Shown one piece after another: positions 23,378 through 28,950 of a stretch of DNA of 31,093 nt. Location: IMG/VR virus record IMGVR_UViG_3300030380_000250, positions 1 to 31,093 of that record. One strand, 5' to 3'. The position numbers and the translations under genes were made by a program. The notes under the pieces are model-generated. The model made no database searches. It worked only from the letters and a program-made list of their open reading frames with translations, and was not told where the DNA came from. The stretch comes from a virus. Every line of letters begins with the position of its first letter. Positions within the stretch are counted from its first letter, which is position 1.

Positions 23378-23594
23378 TTGTACACTCCTTTTTACCTGCA
23401 CAATCAGTTGGATAGCACTGAATAAGTATCTTATAATACTTGTTCTGGTTCTCGTGATTCCACATCTCTTCATGCGATATGAACTCACACTGTTCTTGTG
23501 ATAGGGTTTCTTTCATAATGGATTGATTGCCAATAAACTCCCACTCCACACCTGTATGACCCCACATACTTATGACTAAGGCAAACTCTTTCAT
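23370..23594 (-). CDS. Small conserved phage protein with Cys pair, unknown
   Basis: This encodes 74 residues. The start at 23594 has AAAGGA upstream and overlaps the stop of the hand-found membrane peptide as ATGA. The pattern W-x-x-T-G-V-E-W-x-F-I-G-N-Q and the later IQCYPTDCAGKKEC recur in small marine phage proteins. Three cysteines near the end may bind metal or form a disulfide. Function unknown. Confidence 0.65.
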   Translation of the reverse strand: MKEFALVISMWGHTGVEWEFIGNQSIMKETLSQEQCEFISHEEMWNHENQNKYYKILIQCYPTDCAGKKECTNE

Positions 23595-23737
23595 CCTATT
23601 ATCCTTTCTATAATCCCAACTATAGCTACATAGAACATGTAGCCAAACGCAGACCAGATTACAATAAACCCAACAATGCTAGTGTCACAGTAGCCATAGT
23701 CATCCTTTAATCCTAGCTTTCTCAATAGTTTATTCAT
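23591..23737 (-). CDS. 48-residue membrane peptide
   Basis: Found by translating the gap. It has a charged N-terminus (MNKLLRKLGLKDDYGYC) and one membrane segment at about residues 20-43 (SIVGFIVIWSAFGYMFYVAI). GGAG lies ten bases upstream. It overlaps the upstream gene by eight bases and the downstream gene as ATGA, filling the gap exactly. No family is recognised; it may act on the host membrane. Confidence 0.6.
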   Translation of the reverse strand: MNKLLRKLGLKDDYGYCDTSIVGFIVIWSAFGYMFYVAIVGIIERIIG

Positions 23738-23903
23738 CGTGTGCTATCTCCTCTACGTATATTTCTTCGTCATAGTCACCATCATATTCTTTCCAGTGTA
23801 CACCACCAGTCACAGCTATTTCTTCTGCATCGTCATGTGTATCAGCCTCAACTGTGGCAACACAAATAACAGTATAGCTTCTAGTTACTTCGTATTTAGG
23901 CAT
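23730..23903 (-). CDS. 57-residue acidic protein, unknown
   Basis: Found by translating the gap. It starts MPKYEVTRSYTVICVATVEA and continues with an acidic half (DGDYDEEIYVEEIAHDE). AAAGGAG lies about ten bases before the ATG. The beta-strand start followed by ATVEADTxDDAEEIA is a recurrent small-protein pattern in marine phages. It overlaps both neighbours by eight bases. Function unknown. Confidence 0.62.
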   Translation of the reverse strand: MPKYEVTRSYTVICVATVEADTHDDAEEIAVTGGVHWKEYDGDYDEEIYVEEIAHDE

Positions 23904-24042
23904 CTTCTTCTTTCTCCTTTAGTTTTCTTTTACCATCTTGCCACCACTTAATCCGTGCCTTGATAGCTTCTTCTTCACATAGGCCACAGGTATGTATCAG
24001 CCTGCCACGTTCATCGTATGTGCAGTCTTTACACCTACTCAT
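23896..24042 (-). CDS. 48-residue zinc-ribbon-like protein
   Basis: Found by translating the gap. Two cysteine pairs, C4/C7 (RCKDC) and C19/C22 (TCGLC), are spaced as in a small zinc ribbon, followed by a basic helix (AIKARIKWWQDGKRKLKEK). It overlaps the membrane-protein gene upstream by eight bases and the next gene by eight. A nucleic-acid or protein-binding role is plausible; no family is recognised. Confidence 0.6.
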   Translation of the reverse strand: MSRCKDCTYDERGRLIHTCGLCEEEAIKARIKWWQDGKRKLKEKEEDA

Positions 24043-24316
24043 GCTCTCCACCATTGCCCCGGCCTAGTCCACCGAAATACTGTGGCCTACGCTTGGCTGT
24101 TTCAAACACGCTTACTGTAATGAAGACACCTGCAATCACAACTGCATGTATTGCGGCACTGATACCGAAGGCAACAATGCTACCAAGATACATGCTGAAT
24201 ATGATACACCACATCCATGCCAACACTTGCATAATCATGTGCCGTGTGTTCGTGTCAGGTATGTTACGCAACGGGTTGTGGCTACTGTCCATGATTAGTT
24301 TGTATAAGTTAGTCAT
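24035..24316 (-). CDS. Conserved two-helix membrane protein
   Basis: This encodes 93 residues. The start at 24316 (MTNLYKLIMD) is used because AGGAG lies seven bases upstream; an upstream ATG at 24391 lies within the neighbour. Two membrane segments are seen at about 27-46 (MIMQVLAWMWCIIFSMYLG) and 49-71 (AFGISAAIHAVVIAGVFITV), then a basic Gly-rich tail. The phrase NPLRNIP, then TRHMIMQ before the first helix recurs in cyanophage and other marine phage proteins. A holin role is possible by topology, but its place in the early operon argues against it. Confidence 0.7.
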   Translation of the reverse strand: MTNLYKLIMDSSHNPLRNIPDTNTRHMIMQVLAWMWCIIFSMYLGSIVAFGISAAIHAVVIAGVFITVSVFETAKRRPQYFGGLGRGNGGEHE

Positions 24317-24521
24317 GCTTATTCTCCTGTGGATATAAATACTCTGCCCAATAGTAAATAGTCTCCCAATTAACACCCACATTGGCATCATGTTTCTTAT
24401 CTAAGTGATGCAATACTTCATACGCCTGTTCTTCAGTCAGCCACTCACACTCTTGCATCACGTCATTTATAGACCATATGATAGCAATCTCGCCATCCTG
24501 AAGTTCAATAGTTCTAGTCAT
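24309..24521 (-). CDS. Small conserved phage protein, unknown
   Basis: This encodes 70 residues with TAAGGAG upstream. The pattern SINDVMQECEWLTEEQAYEVL, in which a helix pair is followed by HHLDKKHDANVGVNWETI, is common in small proteins of marine myo- and podoviruses. It is acidic and helical. Overlaps both neighbours by eight bases. Function unknown. Confidence 0.7.
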   Translation of the reverse strand: MTRTIELQDGEIAIIWSINDVMQECEWLTEEQAYEVLHHLDKKHDANVGVNWETIYYWAEYLYPQENKHD

Positions 24522-24645
24522 CTGTTTTCTCCTTACGCTTTATCTCATTGTTACACACATAGCATACCAGCTTGTGTGCATATAGCAACCATTCCACAGG
24601 TATGTACATCACATTTTTGCAATGCTCACAGGTATGTTTAGTCAT
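24514..24645 (-). CDS. 43-residue Cys-pair protein
   Basis: This encodes 43 residues. The start MTKHTCEHCKN at 24645 overlaps the upstream stop by eight bases, the same spacing as its neighbours; a longer frame to 24702 would run into the upstream gene. CEHC (6-9) and CYVC (28-31) could bind one zinc ion. The end is basic and then acidic (KRKEKTDD). No family recognised. Confidence 0.6.
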   Translation of the reverse strand: MTKHTCEHCKNVMYIPVEWLLYAHKLVCYVCNNEIKRKEKTDD

Positions 24646-24883
24646 GGTGATTGTCCATATACATAGAGTTAAAGAAACTGGTGGCACTATGTGCCAGTTC
24701 ATCTATATCATTTAAGATATACCCTGAATCTTGGTACTCATTAGCCTCTATCTTGTGGTCATCAATCCACGCAATCATAGTTTCATCATCACCTATTACA
24801 ATGTGGTCATCCATCATCTCTGTTAGGTAAAAGGATGATGCCCACTGAAATATCTTATCTTCTTCTGTTAACTTAATCGCCAT
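24638..24883 (-). CDS. Small acidic protein, unknown
   Basis: This encodes 81 residues with AAAGGAG upstream of ATG. It is strongly acidic and aromatic, with alternating helix and Asp-rich segments (MMDDHIVIGDDETMIAWIDD). It overlaps both neighbours. The acidic charge would suit a DNA-mimic or protein-inhibitor role, but nothing specific supports that. Confidence 0.6.
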   Translation of the reverse strand: MAIKLTEEDKIFQWASSFYLTEMMDDHIVIGDDETMIAWIDDHKIEANEYQDSGYILNDIDELAHSATSFFNSMYMDNHHD

Positions 24884-25079
24884 TTTCGTTCTCCTTTATT
24901 CTAGGTATAGTACCCTCATCAACAGGCATACCTATGTTCTCTACTGGGTAGTACACATCTACAGCACTGCCACAAGTCGGGCAGGACAAGTTTGTAACCA
25001 TGCAATAATAAGAATCCTCATTAGATATGTCATGGTCTCCACCCCATATCAGTTGTGTATCACAGTGCCAGCAATTCAT
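24873..25079 (-). CDS. Small conserved zinc-ribbon phage protein
   Basis: This encodes 68 residues. C3/C6 (NCWHC) and C33/C36 (SCPTC) form a zinc ribbon. The phrase CDTQLIWGGDHD, later VTNLSCPTC, is widely shared among marine phage proteins of unknown role. It overlaps the upstream gene by 20 bases. Likely a nucleic-acid or protein interaction module. Confidence 0.72.
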   Translation of the reverse strand: MNCWHCDTQLIWGGDHDISNEDSYYCMVTNLSCPTCGSAVDVYYPVENIGMPVDEGTIPRIKENENGD

Positions 25080-25242
25080 CTGTCATCTCCTGCATAAACG
25101 CATCAAGGCTGTCTGCTTTTGCTACCTCTGTGTAGTGATGATACATCTCATCGTATGCAAAGCGCAATAGTGTTTCCATATCCCAATCATCTACACACTT
25201 CACGCAAGCATTTTCTATTTGTTCATCTGTATATTTAGTCAT
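25060..25242 (-). CDS. Small acidic helical protein, unknown
   Basis: This encodes 60 residues. The start at 25242 (MTKYTDEQIENACV) has AGGGAGA upstream and is preferred to an ATG at 25278, which would lie inside the hairpin leader. It is acidic and helical, with a FAYDEMYHHYTE middle. It is the first gene after a structured intergenic stretch (25265-25318). Similar small DEQIENA-type proteins occur in phages, with no known role. Confidence 0.62.
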   Translation of the reverse strand: MTKYTDEQIENACVKCVDDWDMETLLRFAYDEMYHHYTEVAKADSLDAFMQEMTDELLAL

Positions 25243-25264
25243 CTGATTTCTCCCTCGACTATGG

Positions 25265-25318
25265 CTGTGGGGGGTCACAACTCCCTTCTATTCAGCGGGT
25301 GAAAGAACACCCCCACAG
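25265..25318 (-). promoter_or_regulatory. Structured leader with two alternative hairpins
   Basis: CTGTGGGGG (25265-25273) pairs perfectly with CCCCCACAG (25310-25318) across a 36-base loop. A competing hairpin, GGGTG (25297-25301) with CACCC (25308-25312), uses some of the same bases, so both cannot form fully. No U-run follows on the minus strand. The promoter-distal arm ends about ten bases before the ribosome binding site of the gene ending at 25060. Confidence 0.45.
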
Positions 25319-25330
25319 ACAAGGCATTTG

Positions 25331-25513
25331 CTACTGATGCAGTAGAACCCTGTTACTCCTTGTCTTGCCAATACCTTTCATGCTGTCCAGATGACGTTTG
25401 ATTTCATCAACGTGCATCCATGCCTCTTGAAAATGCCACTTGTGTTTACGCACCTGTTTCATCTCCATTGTCTTGCGCTTTTCTGTCTTTCGACTTAAGT
25501 TTGTTGCGGTCAT
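25331..25513 (-). CDS. Small basic protein, unknown
   Basis: This encodes up to 60 residues. AAAGGAG lies four bases before the ATG at 25513. An internal start at Met16 (25468) would shorten the overlap with the upstream NPVAKA-type gene from 68 to 23 bases. It is basic with Trp/His (KHKWHFQEAWMHVDEIKRHL), suggesting nucleic-acid binding. The 5' end shares DNA with the preceding gene in another frame, so the start is uncertain. No family recognised. Confidence 0.5.
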   Translation of the reverse strand: MTATNLSRKTEKRKTMEMKQVRKHKWHFQEAWMHVDEIKRHLDSMKGIGKTRSNRVLLHQ

Positions 25514-25607
25514 GTTTCTCCTTTCTCTTTTTGTCTGGCACTACTTGTGTGCGCCTTCGTGAAGATAGCATAGCCTTAGCTACTGGATTAACCTTTGAGA
25601 ACTGCAC
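25446..25607 (-). CDS. 53-residue basic NPVAKA-type protein
   Basis: Translated by hand. It starts with GTG at 25607, or possibly the ATG at 25571 (Met13). The stretch VNPVAKAMLSSRRRTQVVPD matches a small, strongly basic protein that I have seen repeatedly in marine phages. The rest is Lys/Arg-rich (KKRKEKHDRNKLKSKDRK). The end overlaps the next gene by 68 bases in another frame and the start overlaps the upstream membrane gene by 20. A nucleic-acid or ribosome-binding role would suit the charge; function unknown. Confidence 0.55.
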   Translation of the reverse strand: MQFSKVNPVAKAMLSSRRRTQVVPDKKRKEKHDRNKLKSKDRKAQDNGDETGA

Positions 25608-25749
25608 GAACACCTGCCCCCACCAGTAGTATAGCGATTGTGTACGCTACTAGCGGTGCTATCCCGGCTGACCAATAGATATCAGACCCAGCCATATATG
25701 TCAATATGCTACCTGCACATAAGCAGGTTACTGTCAAAACCTTTTCCAT
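25588..25749 (-). CDS. 53-residue two-segment membrane protein
   Basis: Found by translating the gap. It starts MEKVLTVTCLCAGSILTYMA (membrane segment about 4-20), then a short polar turn and a second segment about 28-50 (SAGIAPLVAYTIAILLVGAG). AGGAG lies nine bases before the ATG, inside the end of the upstream gene. Two bases separate it from the upstream stop. No family is recognised; it is one of several tiny membrane proteins in this operon. Confidence 0.6.
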   Translation of the reverse strand: MEKVLTVTCLCAGSILTYMAGSDIYWSAGIAPLVAYTIAILLVGAGVRAVLKG

Positions 25750-25751
25750 GT

Positions 25752-26093
25752 CTAGTCACTCCTGTAGATTTCTTCTACGTCAATTTCTACCAGTTCTTCT
25801 CTCTTGAAGTCCTGATACTCCTCGTGTAAATCTGCTATACTGTCCAGCCAATCATCATAGTGACTGTGTGAGCAGATATATTCTTTGTGTCCTATAGAAT
25901 TACAATCAGTGCCACCTTTCCTATTCAGGTAGGCATGAGCAAATGCCACCGCATCTGCCGCCCTGTCTAATCCCTTTATAAGATAGTCAGTGCCACCCTT
26001 GAATTTCCACCTAGCGTTGCCGTTAACGTAACGCCCATCCTCTGTATGTGCGCCATAGTTTTCCAGCACTTGTGTTGATATTACATATGCCAT
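25752..26093 (-). CDS. Conserved phage protein, unknown
   Basis: This encodes 113 residues. The N-terminus MAYVISTQVLENYGAHTEDG and the phrase RWKFKGGTDYLIKG are strongly conserved in many phage proteins with no function assigned. The middle holds HAYLNRKGGTDCNSIGHKEY and the end is acidic (EELVEIDVEEIY). It follows the next upstream gene by three bases. Compact alpha/beta composition suggests a small globular protein. Confidence 0.72.
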   Translation of the reverse strand: MAYVISTQVLENYGAHTEDGRYVNGNARWKFKGGTDYLIKGLDRAADAVAFAHAYLNRKGGTDCNSIGHKEYICSHSHYDDWLDSIADLHEEYQDFKREELVEIDVEEIYRSD

Positions 26094-26096
26094 TTT

Positions 26097-26357
26097 TTAT
26101 TCTTCCATCCAATTTTTAGCCGCATTAATTATTCTCTGTGTATATTGTATAGCATACCCAGTGCCAGCTTGCAAGTCCTCCTTTGATATAAGGTGTTTGT
26201 GCATATGCTCCACACTATCCCAGTTATCCAATAGACGCTTGGCTAGTTTATCAAACTCCTCATCTGTCAATACCTGCCTATCCTCTTTGTAGTACAGATA
26301 GCTAGACATCAGATAAAATGGCACTAGCCTGTTGATATTTAATGTTTCTATATTCAT
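26097..26357 (-). CDS. Small protein resembling an NAD-dependent ligase Ia domain
   Basis: This encodes 86 residues. The stretch FYLMSSYLYYKEDRQVLTDE, followed by EFDKLAKRLLDNW, resembles the helical Ia domain at the N-terminus of NAD+-dependent DNA ligases (YY...P.(S/T)DxEYDxL). The remaining residues (HKHLISKEDLQAGTGYAIQY) recur in a standalone phage family. No adenylation domain follows. The ATG directly follows the upstream stop (TAA ATG). The link to ligase is by pattern only; the protein may be an unrelated phage family. Confidence 0.6.
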   Translation of the reverse strand: MNIETLNINRLVPFYLMSSYLYYKEDRQVLTDEEFDKLAKRLLDNWDSVEHMHKHLISKEDLQAGTGYAIQYTQRIINAAKNWMEE

Positions 26358-26981
26358 TTACTTAATCCCGTGCATTCTGCGCCATGCTACCCATGTTACA
26401 GCTTGCAGTTCGTACGCCTTGAGACGCTTGTTCTGATACCGTAACTTCTTAGCGGCTTGGCGGTATGCCTCTTGCAATTCAGCATACTCCCTTACAGTAA
26501 TACTGTTAGCGTCAGATGTAAGCGTTACACGCTCATTATATGCAATGTTTCTGGCATGACCATCTATAGTGCAAGTGTCCTCGCCCATGATGTTTTCATA
26601 GAAACACGTAATCTTTTTGCCAGATAGCTTGACCTTCATGCCGTCATAGTCTGGCCTCTCTTGTAAAATACCCCACGCCTTTTCCTTCATTTTAGGATAG
26701 GTGCAGACTGAAAAGCTGTCGATGTTATCACCATTCATGAATGCAGTAATCATATCACGAGCATTACGCAAGTTCAATTCCCACCTATTGTTTGGTGAAA
26801 GAGCAGATATAACACCTGCCGCCTCATAATCGGCAATACCAAATTCCTGTGATATTTGCTGACACTCTTTGTGAGCGTCAACATACCACACGATACCGTC
26901 ACGCTTTTCTTGTGGCGTGGACAGCTTCCATATAGAAATGATGTTTGCCACCATTTCTACCATAGGTAACTTAGCAGTCAT
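26358..26981 (-). CDS. Conserved phage protein, possible HhH-GPD DNA glycosylase-like
   Basis: This encodes 207 residues. The start at 26981 (MTAKLPMVEM) is used because GGGGAG lies six bases upstream; an in-frame ATG at 27032 lies in the leader. The phrases AAGVISALSPNNRWELNLRN, CTYPKMKEKAWGIL, GKKITCFYENI and CTIDGHARNIAY are strongly conserved in a marine phage family. The order K-x-x-x-F-(Y)-x-N-(I) then (T)-(I)-D-G-H recalls the helix-hairpin-helix and catalytic Asp of HhH-GPD base-excision enzymes. That comparison is by eye. It may act on modified or damaged bases, or be a different enzyme. Confidence 0.6.
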   Translation of the reverse strand: MTAKLPMVEMVANIISIWKLSTPQEKRDGIVWYVDAHKECQQISQEFGIADYEAAGVISALSPNNRWELNLRNARDMITAFMNGDNIDSFSVCTYPKMKEKAWGILQERPDYDGMKVKLSGKKITCFYENIMGEDTCTIDGHARNIAYNERVTLTSDANSITVREYAELQEAYRQAAKKLRYQNKRLKAYELQAVTWVAWRRMHGIK

Positions 26982-27015
26982 AATAGACTCCCCTTGTGTT
27001 GGTTGATACAGTGAT

Positions 27016-27491
27016 GCACTTACTAGGTACAACCCACGTTAGCAGGTTGCACGCCTAGTGTCAAGCGGCTTGCTTGGAAGCCCTGCGGCCACGAGAAGCG
27101 CAACATAAATCCTTTATCGAAGTAACATCGAAAGAACCCATGTCGAGATTGTGTGGACGCTTTGACAATTCCTTATCAACCGCAGTCAATATCAATTCAA
27201 AGCAAGCAATAGAGTGTGACAAGATACGTCCACCGTATTCTGCTTTAAGCTGTCTAGCCGCATGACGTGAAGCCTTGTAAAGTTTCACCTTAGACAGATG
27301 CGTACCTGTCTTTTTGTGATACTTTTTGGCTACCCGACTAAACTTGAACTGATTACGCTCAGACAAGTTTTGACCAGTTAGACCTGTTGACTGCTTCCAA
27401 TAAGAAACCACGAATGATACATTAGCCATGAGAAAAACTCCCTTGTGTTGTAGGTTGGCAGGTTAGGCACAGGATTGTACCTAGTAAATGC
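27016..27491. repeat. 20-bp inverted repeats flanking one small gene
   Basis: GCACTTACTAGGTACAACCC at 27016-27035 and GGATTGTACCTAGTAAATGC at 27472-27491 are inverted copies of each other with 18 of 20 positions matching. They lie in the leaders of two consecutive minus-strand genes and bracket the gene at 27061-27429. Both leaders also share CAACACAAGGG(G)AG before the start codon. They could be protein-binding sites, recombination sites or relics of duplicated leaders. Confidence 0.6.
27061..27429 (-). CDS. Basic protein in early operon, unknown
   Basis: This encodes 122 residues with GGGAG eight bases before the ATG. It is strongly basic (FKFSRVAKKYHKKTGTHLSK, then KASRHAARQLKAEYGGR) with a hydrophobic helix in the middle (SIACFELILTAV) and a basic C-terminus (SRGRRASKQAA). 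It is one of the first genes of the leftward transcript and lies between 20-bp inverted repeats. Charge suggests DNA or RNA binding. No family recognised. Confidence 0.6.
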   Translation of the reverse strand: MANVSFVVSYWKQSTGLTGQNLSERNQFKFSRVAKKYHKKTGTHLSKVKLYKASRHAARQLKAEYGGRILSHSIACFELILTAVDKELSKRPHNLDMGSFDVTSIKDLCCASRGRRASKQAA

Positions 27492-27584
27492 ACCACTATA
27501 TATATAAAGCTGGATTTACCTGTTAAGCACCTAGCTTGGATGTAAGACAAGGCTAGCACCTTGTCGGATTTGTGTCAAGTGCTA

Positions 27585-27803
27585 TTAACCCTTAGCGGAT
27601 TGACACTTGTCGAATATGCAATCGCTAGGCCTAGGCTTTGCAATCGTACCCTTGATATTCTGGCACACCTTGCCCGAATAATTTTCCCAATACCTTGCAC
27701 GCATTGTGCTGGTGTGAATTTTAAAGCTGAAGTCTGTGGCATATTTATCACGCACTTCTCTCAGCTTGGCACGCTCGCGCTTGCCTAGTCTAGCTTTTGC
27801 CAT
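27585..27803 (-). CDS. Small basic protein, first gene of leftward operon
   Basis: This encodes 72 residues starting MAKARLGKRERAKLREVRDK with AGGGG seven bases upstream. It is very basic and helical at the N-terminus, with two cysteines near the end (DCIFDKC). It is the first gene after the divergent control region and thus likely expressed very early. It could be a DNA-binding regulator or host-takeover protein; nothing specific is recognised. Confidence 0.6.
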   Translation of the reverse strand: MAKARLGKRERAKLREVRDKYATDFSFKIHTSTMRARYWENYSGKVCQNIKGTIAKPRPSDCIFDKCQSAKG

Positions 27804-27846
27804 GGATTTACCCCTATAAAAAGCACCACTTGATTTTAATCCAGAC

Positions 27847-27871
27847 GGATTGCTCCCCTGAGCAGGTATCC
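27847..27871 (-). promoter_or_regulatory. Leader hairpin of the leftward operon
   Basis: GGAT-TGCTC, loop CCCT, GAGCA, bulge GGT, ATCC. A five-pair stem extended by four pairs after a three-base bulge. It lies in the predicted leader between the minus-strand promoter and the first gene. It is not followed by a U-run, so it is not a typical terminator. Confidence 0.4.
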
Positions 27872-27952
27872 ACGTGACAGAGTTATCGTATTCAGCCGGA
27901 TAGCTATTGTATGCTTTCTCTGTTGGCTTCGTAGCCGTCTGTTGATGATTGG

Positions 27953-27981
27953 ATTAGAACACAATGGGAAAAGAATGTAAA
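27953..27981 (-). promoter_or_regulatory. Sigma70-type promoter for the leftward early operon
   Basis: Minus strand: TTTACA (27981-27976), 17-base spacer, TCTAAT (27958-27953). Each hexamer matches the consensus in five of six. The start would fall near 27946, about 140 bases before the first leftward gene. Confidence 0.5.
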
Positions 27982-28051
27982 CACCCAATCTGTAAGCTAT
28001 TGATTTTATTCAATTCTTATATTCCAGCTGGATGATAATCATGTTTTGTTT

Positions 28052-28220
28052 CTGTTTCGTTCCTGTTTCGTTTTAGTATTCGAAGCATGGGTGAGAACAA
28101 AACGAGAACGCTATTCGTGTATATATATGGTGTCGATATCTGATAGGGGTATAGGCTAACAATGTAGACCGATACTAACAAAGTTAGTCTGTGCTAACTT
28201 TCTTAGCTTTTTCTTAGCTG
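28052..28220. repeat. Iteron-like repeats, candidate replication origin
   Basis: Three copies of CTAAC start at 28156, 28175 and 28194, exactly 19 bases apart, within 19-mers that also share AAC-AA-GT and TAG positions; the middle copy forms ACTAAC-AAA-GTTAGT. Two TTCTTAGCT copies follow, 11 bases apart (about 28200 and 28211). CTGTTTCGTT occurs twice, 11 bases apart (28052 and 28063). Repeats in helical phase in an AT-rich region between divergent operons are typical of protein-bound origins; this is inference. Confidence 0.45.
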
Positions 28221-28532
28221 GTTTTCTCGATAACTCATATGGTATCAGTTAACGGTTACAGTTTATCTATTTGTTTTTATTAGTTTTTATGCTGATTTAG
28301 TGGCATTTTTTACAACTAATGGTAGCAAAGCCAAAATCTTTTACAATTCAAGAGGGTAAGGCAGGATGCCACCCCCCACCCCTCTGTTACGTATACACAT
28401 AAATACACAGATTAGGAATATTAAGTGTTAACCACAGCGATAACTGTCAATAAGATATACGACTAGCTACACACGGGGTACATGGATATTGCACAAAAAA
28501 TGAGCAGAAAGATGTTAAATACATTTTAGGGG

Positions 28533-28561
28533 TTGACAAGTTTTATGAAATCGGTTATAAT
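28533..28561 (+). promoter_or_regulatory. Perfect-consensus sigma70 promoter for the rightward operon
   Basis: TTGACA (28533-28538), 17-base spacer, TATAAT (28556-28561). Both hexamers and the spacing are ideal. The start would be near 28568, about 165 bases before the first rightward gene. Confidence 0.8.
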
Positions 28562-28577
28562 TATAGTATAACAAAAA

Positions 28578-28680
28578 CACTTAAAGTGATATCACTTACA
28601 AATGTTTTTTACTATAATATATAATATCACTTAAGTGTTTATTACTTTACCTTGTTAAATACACTTACAATGTATCACTA
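28578..28680. repeat. CACTTA palindrome cluster downstream of the rightward promoter
   Basis: CACTTA starts at 28578, 28593, 28628 and 28662. Some copies form palindromes: CACTT-A-AAGTG (28578-28588), AAGTGATATCACTT (28584-28597, perfect 14-mer) and CACTTAAGTG (28628-28637). The first and third blocks are also inverted to each other and could form a long hairpin (about 28574-28640). TGTTAAATACA occurs at 28513 and 28653. The placement just after the start site suggests operators. Confidence 0.6.
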
Positions 28681-28734
28681 TAAATGATATCTTTGTACTG
28701 GTAAAATACGTGCAAATAAAAAAAGTTCTTGACA

Positions 28735-28950
28735 ATGGCGAAGAAATCAGTAAAACTATACACAGATAATGTACTTGATGCTTTCTATGAAGCTATCCGT
28801 ACCAATACACTTGACCGTTTACATATCCCCCATAGTGATGTCTTCTACGTACGACAGGCAGTAGAGGCACACTACGGGCGTTCATTTACATTGAAACATG
28901 TAGAGGACGCCATGAGAGCAGAGGGGTGGAAAGAACCAAAGGAACAATGA
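28735..28950 (+). CDS. Small protein, first gene of rightward operon
   Basis: This encodes 71 residues. The ATG at 28735 is chosen over an in-frame TTG at 28729. No Shine-Dalgarno sequence precedes it (AAAAAAAGTTCTTGACA), which is unusual here. The protein is helical and charged (AKKSVKLYTDNVLDAFYEAI, then YVRQAVEAHYGRSF) and ends EGWKEPKEQ. It overlaps the next gene as ATGA. It may be a small DNA-binding or regulatory protein; no family recognised. Confidence 0.6.
   Translation: MAKKSVKLYTDNVLDAFYEAIRTNTLDRLHIPHSDVFYVRQAVEAHYGRSFTLKHVEDAMRAEGWKEPKEQ

Larger units (their letters stand above)
27804..28734. other. Divergent non-coding control region
   Basis: About 930 bases separate the leftward and rightward operons. 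No frame longer than about 27 codons with a credible start was seen on the stretches I translated. It holds a minus-strand promoter (27953-27981), a leader hairpin (27847-27871), origin-like repeats (28052-28220), a perfect plus-strand promoter (28533-28561) and palindromes (28578-28637). The stretch from 28240 to 28500 contains a C-run (CCACCCCCCACCCC, near 28370) but nothing else I can name. Confidence 0.7.

Noticed and set aside
25520-25660. tRNA or tRNA-fragment attP near the small genes
   Set aside because: No cloverleaf arms or T-loop consensus could be assembled there or elsewhere in the gaps.
25677-25702. TTGACA on the minus strand inside the 53-residue membrane gene as a promoter
   Set aside because: The sequence at the expected -10 position matches the consensus poorly at every spacing tried.
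27570-27606. GTGTCAA...TTGACAC inverted pair as a divergent promoter
   Set aside because: The minus-strand -10 is poor and the plus-strand copy lies in coding sequence of the first leftward gene without a matching -10.
28319-28402. 27-codon plus-strand frame in the control region
   Set aside because: No ribosome binding site, unusual Pro/Cys-rich end, and it crosses the C-run; likely chance.
28729-28757. TTGACA just before the first rightward gene as a second promoter
   Set aside because: No acceptable -10 lies 15-19 bases downstream, and the hexamer abuts the start codon.
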